Assembly: GCA_900073065.1 (NCBI GenBank)
Contig: FJOG01000004.1
Location: forward strand, 1,253,450 to 1,317,449
Reading direction: 5' to 3'
DNA from: Phialocephala subalpina
Taxonomy: Eukaryota; Ascomycota; Leotiomycetes; Helotiales; Mollisiaceae
Length of the DNA: 64,000 nucleotides
Part shown: positions 1 through 10,916 of the stretch, piece after piece
How positions within the stretch are numbered: position 1 is the first letter of the stretch
How the letters are laid out: each line of letters begins with the position of its first letter
Notes under the pieces: generated by a model
What the model was told of the DNA's origin: nothing
Seen by the model: the letters and a program-made list of their open reading frames with translations, nothing else
Database searches by the model: none
Made by a program: the position numbers and the translations under genes

Positions 1-1540
1 TTATTATTCTTATATTTATTTTATAAAAACAAATTCTTATTATAAATTAAATATTATAATAGCAAAAATTTTTTCGGGACGCGAGGTATATAAGGGTACC
101 CCGGGTACGCGGGGTGGTTAAAAACTATAAAAATTACACTGGGTACTTAAAGTTATATATAAATATTATATTTTTAAATCTTTATATCTTAGGAACTAAA
201 AGTCGCATTAATAATCGGTTTAATACAATTTAATGCGCTAAATAAAAATTATATAAATATAATAAAATTCTAAAATTTCATTAAAAAATAAATATAATGC
301 ACTTTAGTAAAATATTAATTAAAATAATTATTTAATATTTTAAGTATTAATTTTTTTGCCGAGGAATATTAAAACTTTATATATAAGGGCTTTAAGTTTT
401 AAGGGCCCACCTATTTACCTCCTTCTTATTTACTTATTTATTTACTTACTTATTTACTTACTTACTTATTTATTTACTTACTTATTTATTTACTTACTTA
501 TTTACTTACTTACTTATTTATTATAGGCCTTATTATACGTAATTATTTTACCCAAAGTAAACTTTGCGAAATAAATCGATTAACGTTATAAAAAAAAGCT
601 TATCATTGAAAATAATAATATTATATAATTTCCGAGTTTATATATATTTAATATTATTATGTTTTTGATTTAATTAATAGCGGGCGTAATAATTATAAGC
701 GGGCGTATACCGGTAAAATAATTATATTATTTCGATGAAATTATAATCTATTTAATAAAACTATAATTTACTTTAATTATCTTGGTAAATAATTATATTA
801 TTTCGAAAAATAAGAATAATTATTTAATAACTTATATTATAATAATTAATTATCATATTTAAAAAATCGAAAATATTATTTAAATACATTTAATTAATTT
901 ATAATCTTATAAGAAAATATTTTTTACGCTAATTTAAATTAATCTTTAATTGGTTTTTGGAATTATAATTCGATTTTTTAGAATTAATAAAATAATTAAT
1001 AAACTAATAAAATAATTTTTCTTCTTATTTTCGTTAAAATTTGAATATTTAATAAATTATATAATTATTATTATATTTCTAATTATTAAAAATAAAAATA
1101 AAATATAAAAATCCGAGAATTTTAATTTAATTAATTTATTATAATTTAAAATTGGAATTTTTTTGTAAATACTTTAAAATTTATATATTTTTAAATATTT
1201 TTTTTATAATAATAATTTTAATAAATTCCCAAAAAAAAAATTTATTTTATTAATTAAAATAATTATATTTCTTTAAATATTAATTATAATAAAGTATAAT
1301 AAAATTATACTAATAAAATTAATAATAATAATTAAAACATTTTAATAATTAATATTATTATTATATATTTTCGAGAGAAAATTTGAATAGAAATACTAAA
1401 TGAGAAATAATATAATAAATCTTAGATCGAGTAATTAATAAGTAAAAACCCAAAATAAGTAATAATACTAATAACTATTAATTATAAAAGCAATTAAAAG
1501 CAAAATATATAATATTAATATTAAATCTGTTTATTTAGCT
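1..1540. repeat. Extremely AT-rich, probably RIP-mutated block
   Basis: This stretch is overwhelmingly A and T, dense in TpA, and has no open reading frame worth reporting. The composition changes sharply to gene-like at about 1540. In Pezizomycotina such blocks usually descend from transposons whose cytosines were mutated by repeat-induced point mutation. That origin is inferred, because no transposase or reverse-transcriptase remnant can be read. A small GC-richer patch around 75-118 interrupts it. Confidence 0.75.
421..525. repeat. TTAC/TTAT tetranucleotide microsatellite
   Basis: About 100 bases consist of imperfect tandem TTAC and TTAT units inside the AT-rich block. No function is implied; it is a simple-sequence repeat. 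Confidence 0.85.
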
Positions 1541-1708
1541 AAGTGGAAATGTTTGCTTGATATAATGCTCTCGCTGGAATATTGGTATTAGGCTAAACTG
1601 CTTAGTGAAACTATGTATGACTAATAATGCGGCTTCATGCCAATATGCTACAATTTCCTTACCGTATTGAGACCATTCTGTGAGACTATTGTCACAGATT
1701 ACGAGCCC

Positions 1709-2403
1709 TCAACTGACAGTAGATAGCCCAGTCCATTTCGACGTTCGACGCAGCATCTTTCTTGGTCGATTACGAAACCCCGAAAAAGAGATCAAGCTAC
1801 CGAATCGCAATGAAGATTTATCCAAAGTCAGATCAGACCGCCGTCCGATTCCGCTCTTACTTGTAACTGCTGCCAAAATCGGGCATCTTTTATCCTGGAT
1901 CTCCTGCAGGGATGGTTGGGTGATGATAGTGCCGGGTCCGTGGACCAATCCTCTGTCTTCATCTTCAAAAAGATGATACACTGTCAATATATGTGGTATA
2001 TCATCGATGGAGATTCCGGAGATAAGATTTACCAATCCTTCGAACGTGTCTGAACAGAATTGTCGTAGTATAACGATATCCTAGAATCTACCGACATAGT
2101 TTGCTGTTTTTGCAAGGCCGCAGATATAATGCGGGGCTGTGCAGGAGGGCGCGGTGCAGAAGATTGTCGATTCGAGTTCTGTTTGACTTCTGGAATAGCA
2201 GTAAAAAAAGTCGGACTTGGGTAGGCATGCTGGGCGAATATGCTGTCAGAGGAAGGGATCGCGTCGTCGTCGTCCTTCACTACACGCGTATCATCTGCCA
2301 GCTTAGAAAGTTCGATTTGACGCAAGGCGAGTTGGCCATTCAGCTCATCGAGACGAGCTTTCCATAAGGGCGTCGAAAGTAGAGTCTCTAGACATTTTAT
2401 CAT
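1709..2403 (-). pseudogene. Remnant of an unknown protein gene next to the AT-rich block
   Basis: Two open segments on the minus strand lie in different frames. One covers 2403 to about 2100. The other is coding-like and reads down from about 2086 to a stop at 1709. The downstream segment has a hydrophobic-then-acidic stretch (VNLISGISIDDIPHILTVYH) that looks like real protein. A splice from the first to the second is possible, with an acceptor TTCTAG just before 2086, but no convincing donor was found. I do not recognise the family. It sits beside the AT-rich boundary and has no clear start, so a truncated or decaying gene is the best reading. It could also be an intact gene whose exons I failed to place. 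Confidence 0.35.
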
Positions 2404-4138
2404 GGGGTAGCCGCCGCGGCCACTGCGAGGACTCGGCTCTGTTGAGTGCGAGGCGATGTTAAAGGCACTTGCAGAACTGTCCGGCCGCTTATCCTAGATT
2501 GCGGGTTTCACAGCCCCTGCAGCCGATAAACTCGCCATGATGTTGGAAGACAGTATTGGAAAGATGATAGATTGTAGGAGAGAATGGCCAAGATATACAC
2601 AAACGTCGAAGTGCGCCGAATGATTAATAATCTTTGTGCGTAGCCTTGAGGCCTCGATGGAGGTTCAACACCGAGAGATGACTGGCTGAACAGATTAGAG
2701 CAGTATCCCAAATTCGGAATTATGGCGAGGTTCTGCTGTGATTCCTTCAGTGTATAGAGACTCCAGTGATCGTCAAATGAGTTTTAATTGTGTTAGCTGA
2801 TAATTGTTGCCGTTGGAGATCGGGATGCTTGCCTAAAGCCACGTGCTAATTCAGGTAATTCCTGTTCCTCCCAATAACTCAATCATAATGAAGCCTTCTA
2901 GATTCGTGGGAATGTAATGAAGATATGGAAACTCATACACGGTGCAAAAGATCATAACATGTGAAAGTACTAGAAAGTCAAATACGTTCGTTAGGACTGA
3001 AATTTGAGGGCGCGGCATAGTAGAATAGGACTCGAGATTACTGTAGGATGCTACTGCAGCTGGAATGTGAATCTAAGTCCACTTCGAAAGCACCTTGAGT
3101 CTGACGCACCTACCTGTTCCACTTCCGCACATCGTGAGACTAGCTCCGAACTCGCTTCCTGATGAAAGAGGTCCAGAGCCAGCATGATGAGACATTTGAA
3201 TGTTTGAAGCAGACAATAGCAAAAGACAGAGAGATTCTAATGTATTCGAAACAATTCTGCTATACAAGCAGGCAAGGCGTTTTTCGAAAGACATACGCCA
3301 GAATGACCAGGAAACGCTAATACCTCAATGTGCGAGTATTGAGTTCTTCAAACACTGTTGGAAATCGTCGCGAGGTGCCTCCAAGGAGTTGTGCCGTTTG
3401 TTTGATTTAAGCATCCAGGACGGGTAGCTCCTGCTCATCAAGCACTCGCTCTCACACCTTCCTCCTGTGTATGTTCCCAGAACTAGGTACTTGCTACCAG
3501 CCGGTGTATACCTTCCTTTCTATCCAGCATCGTGCCCTCCCACCTCGCTAGATCCCAGTCCGCTCTCATTTCTGAACACCTTCTCTCCATCTCCCGCAGC
3601 CAAATATTGACCAATTCATCTCTCATCAAAGTACCTTATACACATGACGATAGCATCCGCACATTATGCTTCGTACAAAAGGGTGGGGAAGTCTTCGACT
3701 CCATCCCCTTAGGGAATCGAGAAGGAAGGGGCGTTTTTTATTTTCGGGGTGAGGATGGGTTCCCAGTTGCTCGACATGTAGACAAAAAATGGCTGAGAGC
3801 AAGGCAAGTGACAATACTGCTAGAATACTGGTAGGCGTAGGATGCTAAAGTCAACCCAGGATGAAGGATCGTCGCGTCGTGAGGTAGGCACTAATGGACT
3901 AGCGCGTTCTCCAGAATGTCCCAGACTTCTCACCATCACCACCTCGAAAAGTTCCCAAGCTGCAGCGGGCACCGAAACTATATCCTCGATGGTCACGCCA
4001 TGTACCAGTATTGCCCTTCTACTTTGTGCACATAGTCAAAAACTTGCAGAAAGGATCATCGCTCAATTTGTTCAATCTCTTATCGACAAAATATACATGG
4101 GATATCTATAAAACAACAACGCTAGATCCCCTACGTTA
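2404..4138. other. Intergenic, no supported gene
   Basis: Only short overlapping frames without family features are present. Nothing here can be supported as a gene or RNA. Confidence 0.5.
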
Positions 4139-5545
4139 CTACGGCACGGTCGGCAACGAGGCCATGGATCGCAAACGACTGGAGCTACTATACTCTGGAA
4201 CCTCTGGTGACACTGGCCGGTCGATTCGACTATCTCGCAAGGTGGGAGATTGTGACTGGAATCGATATGGGTCAGGGCTTGTGGTTGGTACACCCTCGTA
4301 GTTGGTACTCATAGCCCCAGGATTATATGCCGTATAAGTTCTTGGTGGTAGCCCAGCATTATACGGCTCGCGGGGCTCGGAGGTCACTGCTGTGTATGCT
4401 GGACTGCTCGGTCGGGTTGGAAACTCCCGTTCAGACTCTCGACGGTCCCTCCACCTCTGCCAGAGGATGAAAGCCACAAATCCCAAAACGGCTGCGACTG
4501 CAACAGCACCGACACTCATTCCCGCCTTGAATCCCGTCGTCTGGGTCACCGGGGTGTGCACAACGGTACCGTTTCCTGATGCGCTCAGGGTTGAGGCAGT
4601 CCCGGTTGAAGAACTCCTCGATGTTCCACTTGCAGATGTTGTCTTTGAAGCGCTGGTATTCGAGGTAGTCGATACGCCAGTCGAAGTCGTCTTGGTTATC
4701 CCAGTGGCAGAAGTGGAGGTGACGAAACCCGTGCTGGTGCTTTGAAGGCCGCTCACGCCTATGATCGTTTGAGCTTTGCCTTGTGGTATCGAGAATGTTC
4801 CTTTTCCACTCGAACAATTACACGATCCATCTGCGACCGCAGGTGCACAACACCAATTGCCATTTCCGCAGTCTTCCAAGGAGCCATTGTTTGCCGAAGG
4901 TGGTGAGACGGGATCATCTGCTCATTGTTAGTATGTTTGGCTTTCTTGTTTTCAGTTCTCCAAGCACGAACCTAAACAGAAGCTTCCGCAGAAACCATTA
5001 TTCCACTATAGCACCACATCAGCACACATTCAAAGCAATTTATCTCTCGTTGAATGCCAATCGAAATTCTTCAGTTCTAGTGTTGAAAGAAACCATAAGG
5101 TCGACTCACCAGTGGGTTGGCTGCGGGAAACCTCGGAGTTAGTATTACTTCTTCAAGGCAGGTTTCAAGAGGAACAGGGCTGAATGAGGAGGAGGAAGTA
5201 TGTTTCGGGACCTGTATTATGTCTCACGACTCCCGAAACAAGCTGAATGGGGAATAAGTAACTCGGAGAACACTCACTACAACTACCACGAATTGTCGTT
5301 CCAAGCGGAAAACTCGAGCCCACGATGCTCGAATCCGTGACAACACAGGCATAATTCGAGAAGCACGTCCAACCGATCGGACAGCAAAGAGTCGTTATCG
5401 CGTAAGGATCACAAGGCCTCGAACTATTGTCCCAAGCTCCACCGGGGAAGTAGCATTGACCTAGTTCCTGTCCCTCGATCTTCGAGATCCCATACAAGGA
5501 GATAAAAAATGCTGCAACATGATTCCGCACCCTGAGAATCGTCAT
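4139..5545 (-). CDS. Secreted/anchored Cys-rich protein with Ser/Thr-rich stalk and one membrane span
   Basis: Four exons are 5545-5278, 5120-5110 (only 11 nt), 5005-4972 and 4917-4139, with phases that agree, giving 363 residues. The start at 5545 is preferred over an in-frame ATG at 5599 because it places a signal peptide (hydrophobic AAFFISLYG) at the N-terminus. Next come a Cys-rich ectodomain (motifs CYFPGG, CCPIGWTC, CGNGNWCC), a long Ser/Thr-rich stalk likely to be O-glycosylated, a single membrane helix (AVAVAAVLGFVAFIL), a basic stop-transfer segment WQRWRDRR and a Pro/Ser-rich cytoplasmic tail. This layout matches fungal Mid2/Wsc-like surface sensors and many uncharacterised mucin-like proteins. 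The specific role is unknown. All four exons are needed to keep the Cys pattern intact. Confidence 0.82.
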
Positions 5546-5599
5546 TTTGCCGATGTCGTCCGAAATTCTGGGAGCTTTCTCGTTATATATTGTTTTCAC

Positions 5600-6306
5600 T
5601 CACAGCCTTGCCGCCTCTAACTGAGGCTGGGGCCCATCGCGCCTGCATTTATTGAACGCCTGCAAGCCTCTTTTACGGCGCAGCCCACACCTTTTAACAC
5701 GAATTTGGATGCCCTCCTCAAGCTGTCCAATAGGAAAAGCTTTCATTCAAGACCTGCATTGAGATCACATCTTGACTCGAACAGCGCAAAAGCTTGCGCA
5801 CACTTCTACAAGGCTGTGATGAATCATGAGGCAGATTGGAGAGCATGTCTCGTCTCGACCACTCAAAACATCAGGCTGTGTCGGTGAAGACGTAACAGTT
5901 GGTCCAAGCCTCGAGTCTCTTCAGATACAAATACAACCTTGTGAAGACAACATCTCGTGTCCTCGTATTTCAAGATTGATTTAAGGTTTTGTCAATCACC
6001 CCGCGTTCTGTTTGTCGGGACTGATGTCGTTGAAAACTGGTCACCCTGCTCAGCGCATGTAGGCATGAGCTGTAAACCTCTGCTGTTTATACCCTTCTGG
6101 CGCAATGAATTAATTATTGGGATCTTGAATCATGTTTCAATGTCCGCAATTATTCTGCAGGCGCAAATATTTTGGCTATGTCTCACAGACCAAGCCAAGA
6201 CGCACATGAAAGGGGAAGTCTGTCTATTCGTTGTGTTTCAAAAGTCTCGCAACGCTAGGTCAAGAAATTCATATCCTTCTTCAATTCTTCTCGCACTCAA
6301 TACAAA
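5600..6306. other. Intergenic/5' region, nothing recognised
   Basis: This is the upstream region of the Cys-rich surface protein and the downstream region of the hydrolase. No gene, RNA or strong regulatory motif is recognised. Confidence 0.5.
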
Positions 6307-7290
6307 TCACGGATCCTCGGCAGCACTAACAACAACGTCTACAACTTTCCCAGGCATTGACAACATGACCATATGCCCACTATTACACCTTTCGATTTTA
6401 CTACCCATCATCGTCGCAGCCTGTATTTGATATTCTTCGGGCAGTATCTGATCATTCTCACAGATTAGAAATACGCTGGGAATCTCTGTCCATCCAGTGT
6501 AGGTAGTTGTGTCATTCCAACCAGATAATGGCTGAGATTTGAGAAGCGGAAGCCACTTCTCTGTCTCGGCGGGTAAGAGGTCGTTGAAGAGGAGCTGTCG
6601 TGGATTGACGCAGTGCATCTCTCCTGCTTCTTTTGCTGTCTATTTTTGGTGTCAGCAAATTTTCTGCTGTGCTTGACAATTTGAGTTTCTGCGCAAGGTA
6701 CAGGAATTTTCCATGACAATCCAAAATACACCCGGGTGTTGTCATTGTCAAAATCTCAAAATTGGATACTTAGCATTCCGAACTTCATAAATATCCTCAC
6801 GAAATCTAACGTTTTTCATCTGTCTTACTTCGTCTCTCTGCACACGAAATTCACCACCAAAGCACGAAAACACGGAACGGCGACTAACCTCGATATCCAT
6901 AAATGGCAAATCAACATGCGTATGCCCGACCGGCGCAATCCCCGCAGCCAAAAACACCAACTTCCTCACCCCTCCGCTCTTCCTCTCCGCCTCTCTGCTC
7001 TTCCGCCCAAGTCCTTCGATAGCGCCGCTTCCTAGAAAGCCGCCGGCGGAATGCATCACCATTATTATTTCTTTTTCTTGCTCTTCGACGAGGTGACGGA
7101 CGACGGAGCGGATGGAGGTTTGGTCGTCTTTCATTGATGGGTTATTCGGGAAAGAAGTGCCGGTGCTGAGGAGAGGAGCTGTTCGTGTGGGATATCCGAG
7201 GGAGGTGAGGGAACTGATGACTTGTTGGAATACTGTTGGACCTTCCCATAATCCTGGAACGAAAAGAATGGTGGGATTTCGGCTAGTCAT
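6307..7290 (-). CDS. Alpha/beta hydrolase (AB_hydrolase family esterase-like)
   Basis: The simplest model has two exons, 7290-6889 and 6639-6307, joined in phase 0 across a 249-nt intron (donor GTTAGT), giving 244 residues. The protein starts at the usual family position with ILFVPGLWEGPTVF (oxyanion strand and loop). The nucleophile elbow is MHSAGG. Strand LVFLAAG, the late strand VFLICENDQILP (catalytic acid region) and NSGHM (catalytic His) follow in the expected order and spacing. Proteins of this type hydrolyse small esters and are mostly unnamed in fungi. The intron is long for this genome, and a small extra exon may be hidden near 6690-6760. The open frame extends upstream to 7587, but the family start supports 7290. 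Confidence 0.75.
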
Positions 7291-7816
7291 GCTGAGCTTG
7301 CGGAGATTCGAGCCTTGTTGAGAGCAAGATTGGAACTTTTGCGGGTAGTCATGTAATGAGGAGCGGAACTGAAATGGCATGTAATCATGTTGGAAGAAGG
7401 CAGGTGCGCAGAGGAGGAGAGGCTGATATAAGAAATGTCCTTTCGCGAAGAAGCATGCATTGCGGAGAGCTAGCGCTGTCATATGCCTTCCGGCAGTCGT
7501 AAAACCTATCCAGTAAAGACGCTCATTGATTGGATTCGAAAGCGAGTCCTTGTTTTCATTGGTTAAGTATGGATTGTCACGCTGCAAGTTGGATGCGGCT
7601 GATTGCTAGTGCTGAGTCAGGAGTTTCTGTATGTAAGGATAGACGATCTAGGTGGGTAGCTCGGGAAGGACCCGAATCCGAACATCGACTTGGTTTAGTA
7701 TCTGAAAGTACGAAGGTTGAAGGGTGATTGGAGTTTGGGGTTTGAACCAAGTTTTCTTGCAATCAACTACTGTATTTGTATTTTTCTCGATTGCACAGTA
7801 CGGGCATGAGAGAAGA

Positions 7817-8316
7817 CTTGTATATCAGAACACCACCAGCTTATATCCAAGACGCCAATTATCACTTCCTACAACCCAAGCAACTCCATCCAATTATCCT
7901 ATCCCATCCCTTCCCAACCCAACCCATAACCTCACTCCATTCTCCAAACTCCCCCACCCATCCATGTCCCAAGTTTTAGTCTCTACCAGCCCAGTTCCCG
8001 AACCCAACCCCCCTCCACTCCGCCCTCGATCTACACCGGTTTCCTCCCCCACCCATTAACCGTCCTCTTGTATATCAGAACACCACCAGCTTATATCCAA
8101 GACGCCAATTATCACTTCCTACAACCCAAGCAACTCCATCCAATTATCCTATCCCATCCCTTCCCAACCCAACCCATAACCTCACTCCATTCTCCAAACT
8201 CCCCCACCCATCCATGTCCCAAGTTTTAGTCTCTACCAGCCCAGTTCCCGAACCCAACCCCCCTCCACTCCGCCCTCGATCTACACCGGTTTCCTCCCCC
8301 ACCCATTAACCGTCCT
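7817..8316. repeat. Perfect tandem duplication, 2 x 250 bp
   Basis: Bases 7817-8066 are repeated without a mismatch at 8067-8316. There is no shared sequence at the junctions. The right copy contains the last codons and stop of the methyltransferase gene, and the left copy holds a detached duplicate of them. Two more duplications with the same 250-bp period occur elsewhere in this window, so an assembly artefact is likely. Confidence 0.97.
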
Positions 8317-10916
8317 AACACCCATGCTCTTTTGATGGATGTGAAGCCTGCGCGAGAGAGGCGCGAGATGAATGTCTTAGTTGGGGAGGGGTCGTAGCCG
8401 AGGGTGCGGAGGGTGAATCCGAACTCTACACTTTTGGCGAGGCCGACGGGTCCGGCATTTACGATGTCGGAATCGAGGATTGAGAATTCGAGATAGCCGC
8501 CTGGTTTCAATATCCTGTAACACTCTTTCAAACAACTCTCCCATTCATTTTCCCCGTTCGGGGCTTGCTCTCTGAGGATTGTGTAGATTTCCCTTGCTGA
8601 GATTAAATCGAATTGATTATCTCGAAACGGTAACCGGACTAGACGTTCGACAGCGACGTTGCGGTGATTTTTGGGACCGCGGATATTGGAGTTGGAGAGT
8701 TGGCGGAGAGATTTCGTGGTTATGGTATAGACTTTTGTGTTCGGATATTCAACAGCACAATGCCACGCCCAATCACACGTCGCTTGGCCCCCAAGATCAA
8801 GTATCCTCGCCCTGTCTCTTGGAGCTCCATTCATCTTCGGTCCCATAGATGATAACCGAGCAAGACGTTTCGCCACAGGAGCAGCGATCAACCGGCCACC
8901 GTTCAGTAGTTTGATGGCTTGCACGTTCCAGGTTGCGAAGGACATTTGTTGGCGGGCTTCGTGCTCTTTGTCTCGTTTTAGCTTCTCTGGATCTTCGGGT
9001 GCGATTTCGTCGCCGCGTGCTACGTTTGCTGAGAGACGGCGTTTGGCGCTCATGGGGATGACGGAGAGTTGATATTTTCCGAGAAGATAGGCGCGGTGGG
9101 CAAGGGAGAAGGAAACCCGTTGGGCTTGCAAAGCCTCGAAACGCGGGATTCGGTGGATGAATGTGTCTCGATATCTGGATTGGGCGGTGAAGTGTTGGAA
9201 GGCACGATAGTAGGCTGATTCTTGGCGATCAAGCTTGGAGGGGAGAGGGACGGCGATGGCGTCTGATATTGTGACTATGTCGGAGAATCGGACGGTCTTG
9301 CGAGGTGGAGAGATTGAGATTGTGGTTGGCAAAGGGTTCTCTTTCAGACTGATTTCGCTGGAGACGCTGACTTGGGATTTGGTGGAAGCTGCGCGTTTCA
9401 ACAGTGCAACCTCATCGTCACGGGCTTCAGTCGGGTTGATGAGATCTGAGAGGAATGTCGACTGAGCAGCAAGCCAAAGACCGGTCCGGTCGAGGTTAGC
9501 TACTGCTGTGACGTTCAATTTGGTGGCATAATCATCGGTATAATTGGCCAGGATCTCGTCTGGAACAACCTCTTCATCGACGGGAGAAGTTTGGATGCCT
9601 GTGATGGTATCATCTGAGCTCTCACGTCGAAGCTCTGGACGCTCTGGACGAAATGTGAGATTAGACTTAATCTGAGTCAGGTTTGGTCGTGCTGTTGGGA
9701 TGCCGTCTGAAGCAGTTTCAGAGACTTCAATGATCCTCTCGACGGGAGCATTAGACCAAGGAGTTTTGTAGAAGTGCTCGGCTGTGGTTGAGGACGGTGG
9801 ATGAGCTGATTCTGGTGTGCATGCAACCAGATGCCATGTGTGTCTGGTACCTGGAGACAATGCAGAGAAGAAGCCGCCAGGCGAAGGGATCTCCAATCGA
9901 GTTAGACTATTCATCGACCTCTGTTGTTCTGGAGAAAGAACAATGGAGTCATTGCGATGGATGTTGGTGACGAGTGGCGGAAGGCTCTGTTGCATCTCTC
10001 TTGGAGAGATGGATGGTGAGATGTGTGTGAGTTCAATCACTTGCTCAGTCTGCTGTTCAAACATTTCGTCGCCCCCAGAGAGTGCTTGCAAGGTTGCCAT
10101 TGCTGCAGGTTGTAGCTGAACTCCTCCCCAACCATCAAGCTCTGAACCGCTCTCGTTTCCAACGTCGGGTGTTGGTGGCGCTGACATTACAGCCATCTGC
10201 TCGGAGGAAAGACTGCCATCGAGAGAAGGTGGTGCAGAGCAGGATGGCACCTCTTGAGATTGCAGATATTTGAAGATTGCAGGAGACATCGGCACTTTTG
10301 GTGGAGGTGTTGGAGGCACAGGAGACGTCAGTAGCTTAAAAGCAGCAACACCAGGCCATGGATCGCCTCCAGAAGGAATGGCCAAACTTGGAAGCGAGGA
10401 CAACGATGCTCTGCTACCAGTAGAACTTCCAGAGGACCTCTTCGCCCTGTCTGACTTTTGAGAATTATTCCTTTTCGCCCGCGCCCGTACCCTTTTCTTT
10501 TTCTCCTCATCTGAAGACGCATCGTAGAGATCATCGAATTCGGTAGCTTCAGTCGTGTAACTGTCTCTCGTCCATGGCGCAGAGGAAGGGGTAGGGGAAA
10601 CGCTTTCTATGTCGTTGTCGTTGTCTGAGTCCTCCACAGAAGAAGGCGGGATCGGTGCAGACATGAAATGAATGCCTCGAGGAGTGGGAAAGTGGTCGCT
10701 GAGTGGAGATAGCCAGTCTGCCTTCCTCGGTGACATGTTTCGACTTCTTCGTACTTCTACCATTGATCCCCTGTTCGAGTCCTCCTCATCTTCCATTATA
10801 GTATTAAGAGACCGCCGTCGCCTGCGGGCCTGCCCAGGAGACGGAGGTCTGTAAGTAGTAGCCGGTAGGAGATCTAATGTACCCATATTTGTCGATCCAG
10901 AGAACGTCGTATACAT
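8226..10916 (-). CDS. SAM-dependent methyltransferase with long disordered N-terminus
   Basis: One uninterrupted frame encodes 896 residues. The first 600 or so are low-complexity (Ser/Pro/acidic, basic patch RRRRR) and probably disordered. The catalytic part lies near the C-terminus: motif I ILDLGGQATCDWAW, strand VYTIT, then LPFRDNQFDLISAR and the post-motif region RILKPGGYLEFSI, typical of class I methyltransferases. Homology-like sequence runs to about residue 865 (AGFTSIKRAWV). The remaining 31 residues are Gly/Arg-rich and come entirely from the 250-bp duplicated unit, so the true C-terminus may differ. A second ATG ten codons in is an alternative start. The substrate is unknown; the family is broad in fungi and includes regulators and natural-product enzymes. 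Confidence 0.82.
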   Translation of the reverse strand: MYTTFSGSTNMGTLDLLPATTYRPPSPGQARRRRRSLNTIMEDEEDSNRGSMVEVRRSRNMSPRKADWLSPLSDHFPTPRGIHFMSAPIPPSSVEDSDNDNDIESVSPTPSSAPWTRDSYTTEATEFDDLYDASSDEEKKKRVRARAKRNNSQKSDRAKRSSGSSTGSRASLSSLPSLAIPSGGDPWPGVAAFKLLTSPVPPTPPPKVPMSPAIFKYLQSQEVPSCSAPPSLDGSLSSEQMAVMSAPPTPDVGNESGSELDGWGGVQLQPAAMATLQALSGGDEMFEQQTEQVIELTHISPSISPREMQQSLPPLVTNIHRNDSIVLSPEQQRSMNSLTRLEIPSPGGFFSALSPGTRHTWHLVACTPESAHPPSSTTAEHFYKTPWSNAPVERIIEVSETASDGIPTARPNLTQIKSNLTFRPERPELRRESSDDTITGIQTSPVDEEVVPDEILANYTDDYATKLNVTAVANLDRTGLWLAAQSTFLSDLINPTEARDDEVALLKRAASTKSQVSVSSEISLKENPLPTTISISPPRKTVRFSDIVTISDAIAVPLPSKLDRQESAYYRAFQHFTAQSRYRDTFIHRIPRFEALQAQRVSFSLAHRAYLLGKYQLSVIPMSAKRRLSANVARGDEIAPEDPEKLKRDKEHEARQQMSFATWNVQAIKLLNGGRLIAAPVAKRLARLSSMGPKMNGAPRDRARILDLGGQATCDWAWHCAVEYPNTKVYTITTKSLRQLSNSNIRGPKNHRNVAVERLVRLPFRDNQFDLISAREIYTILREQAPNGENEWESCLKECYRILKPGGYLEFSILDSDIVNAGPVGLAKSVEFGFTLRTLGYDPSPTKTFISRLSRAGFTSIKRAWVLGRLMGGGGNRCRSRAEWRGVGFGNWAGRD

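Noticed and set aside
421..525. Possible CRISPR-like or satellite array
   Set aside because: It is only a tetranucleotide microsatellite, with no spacers and no units longer than four bases.
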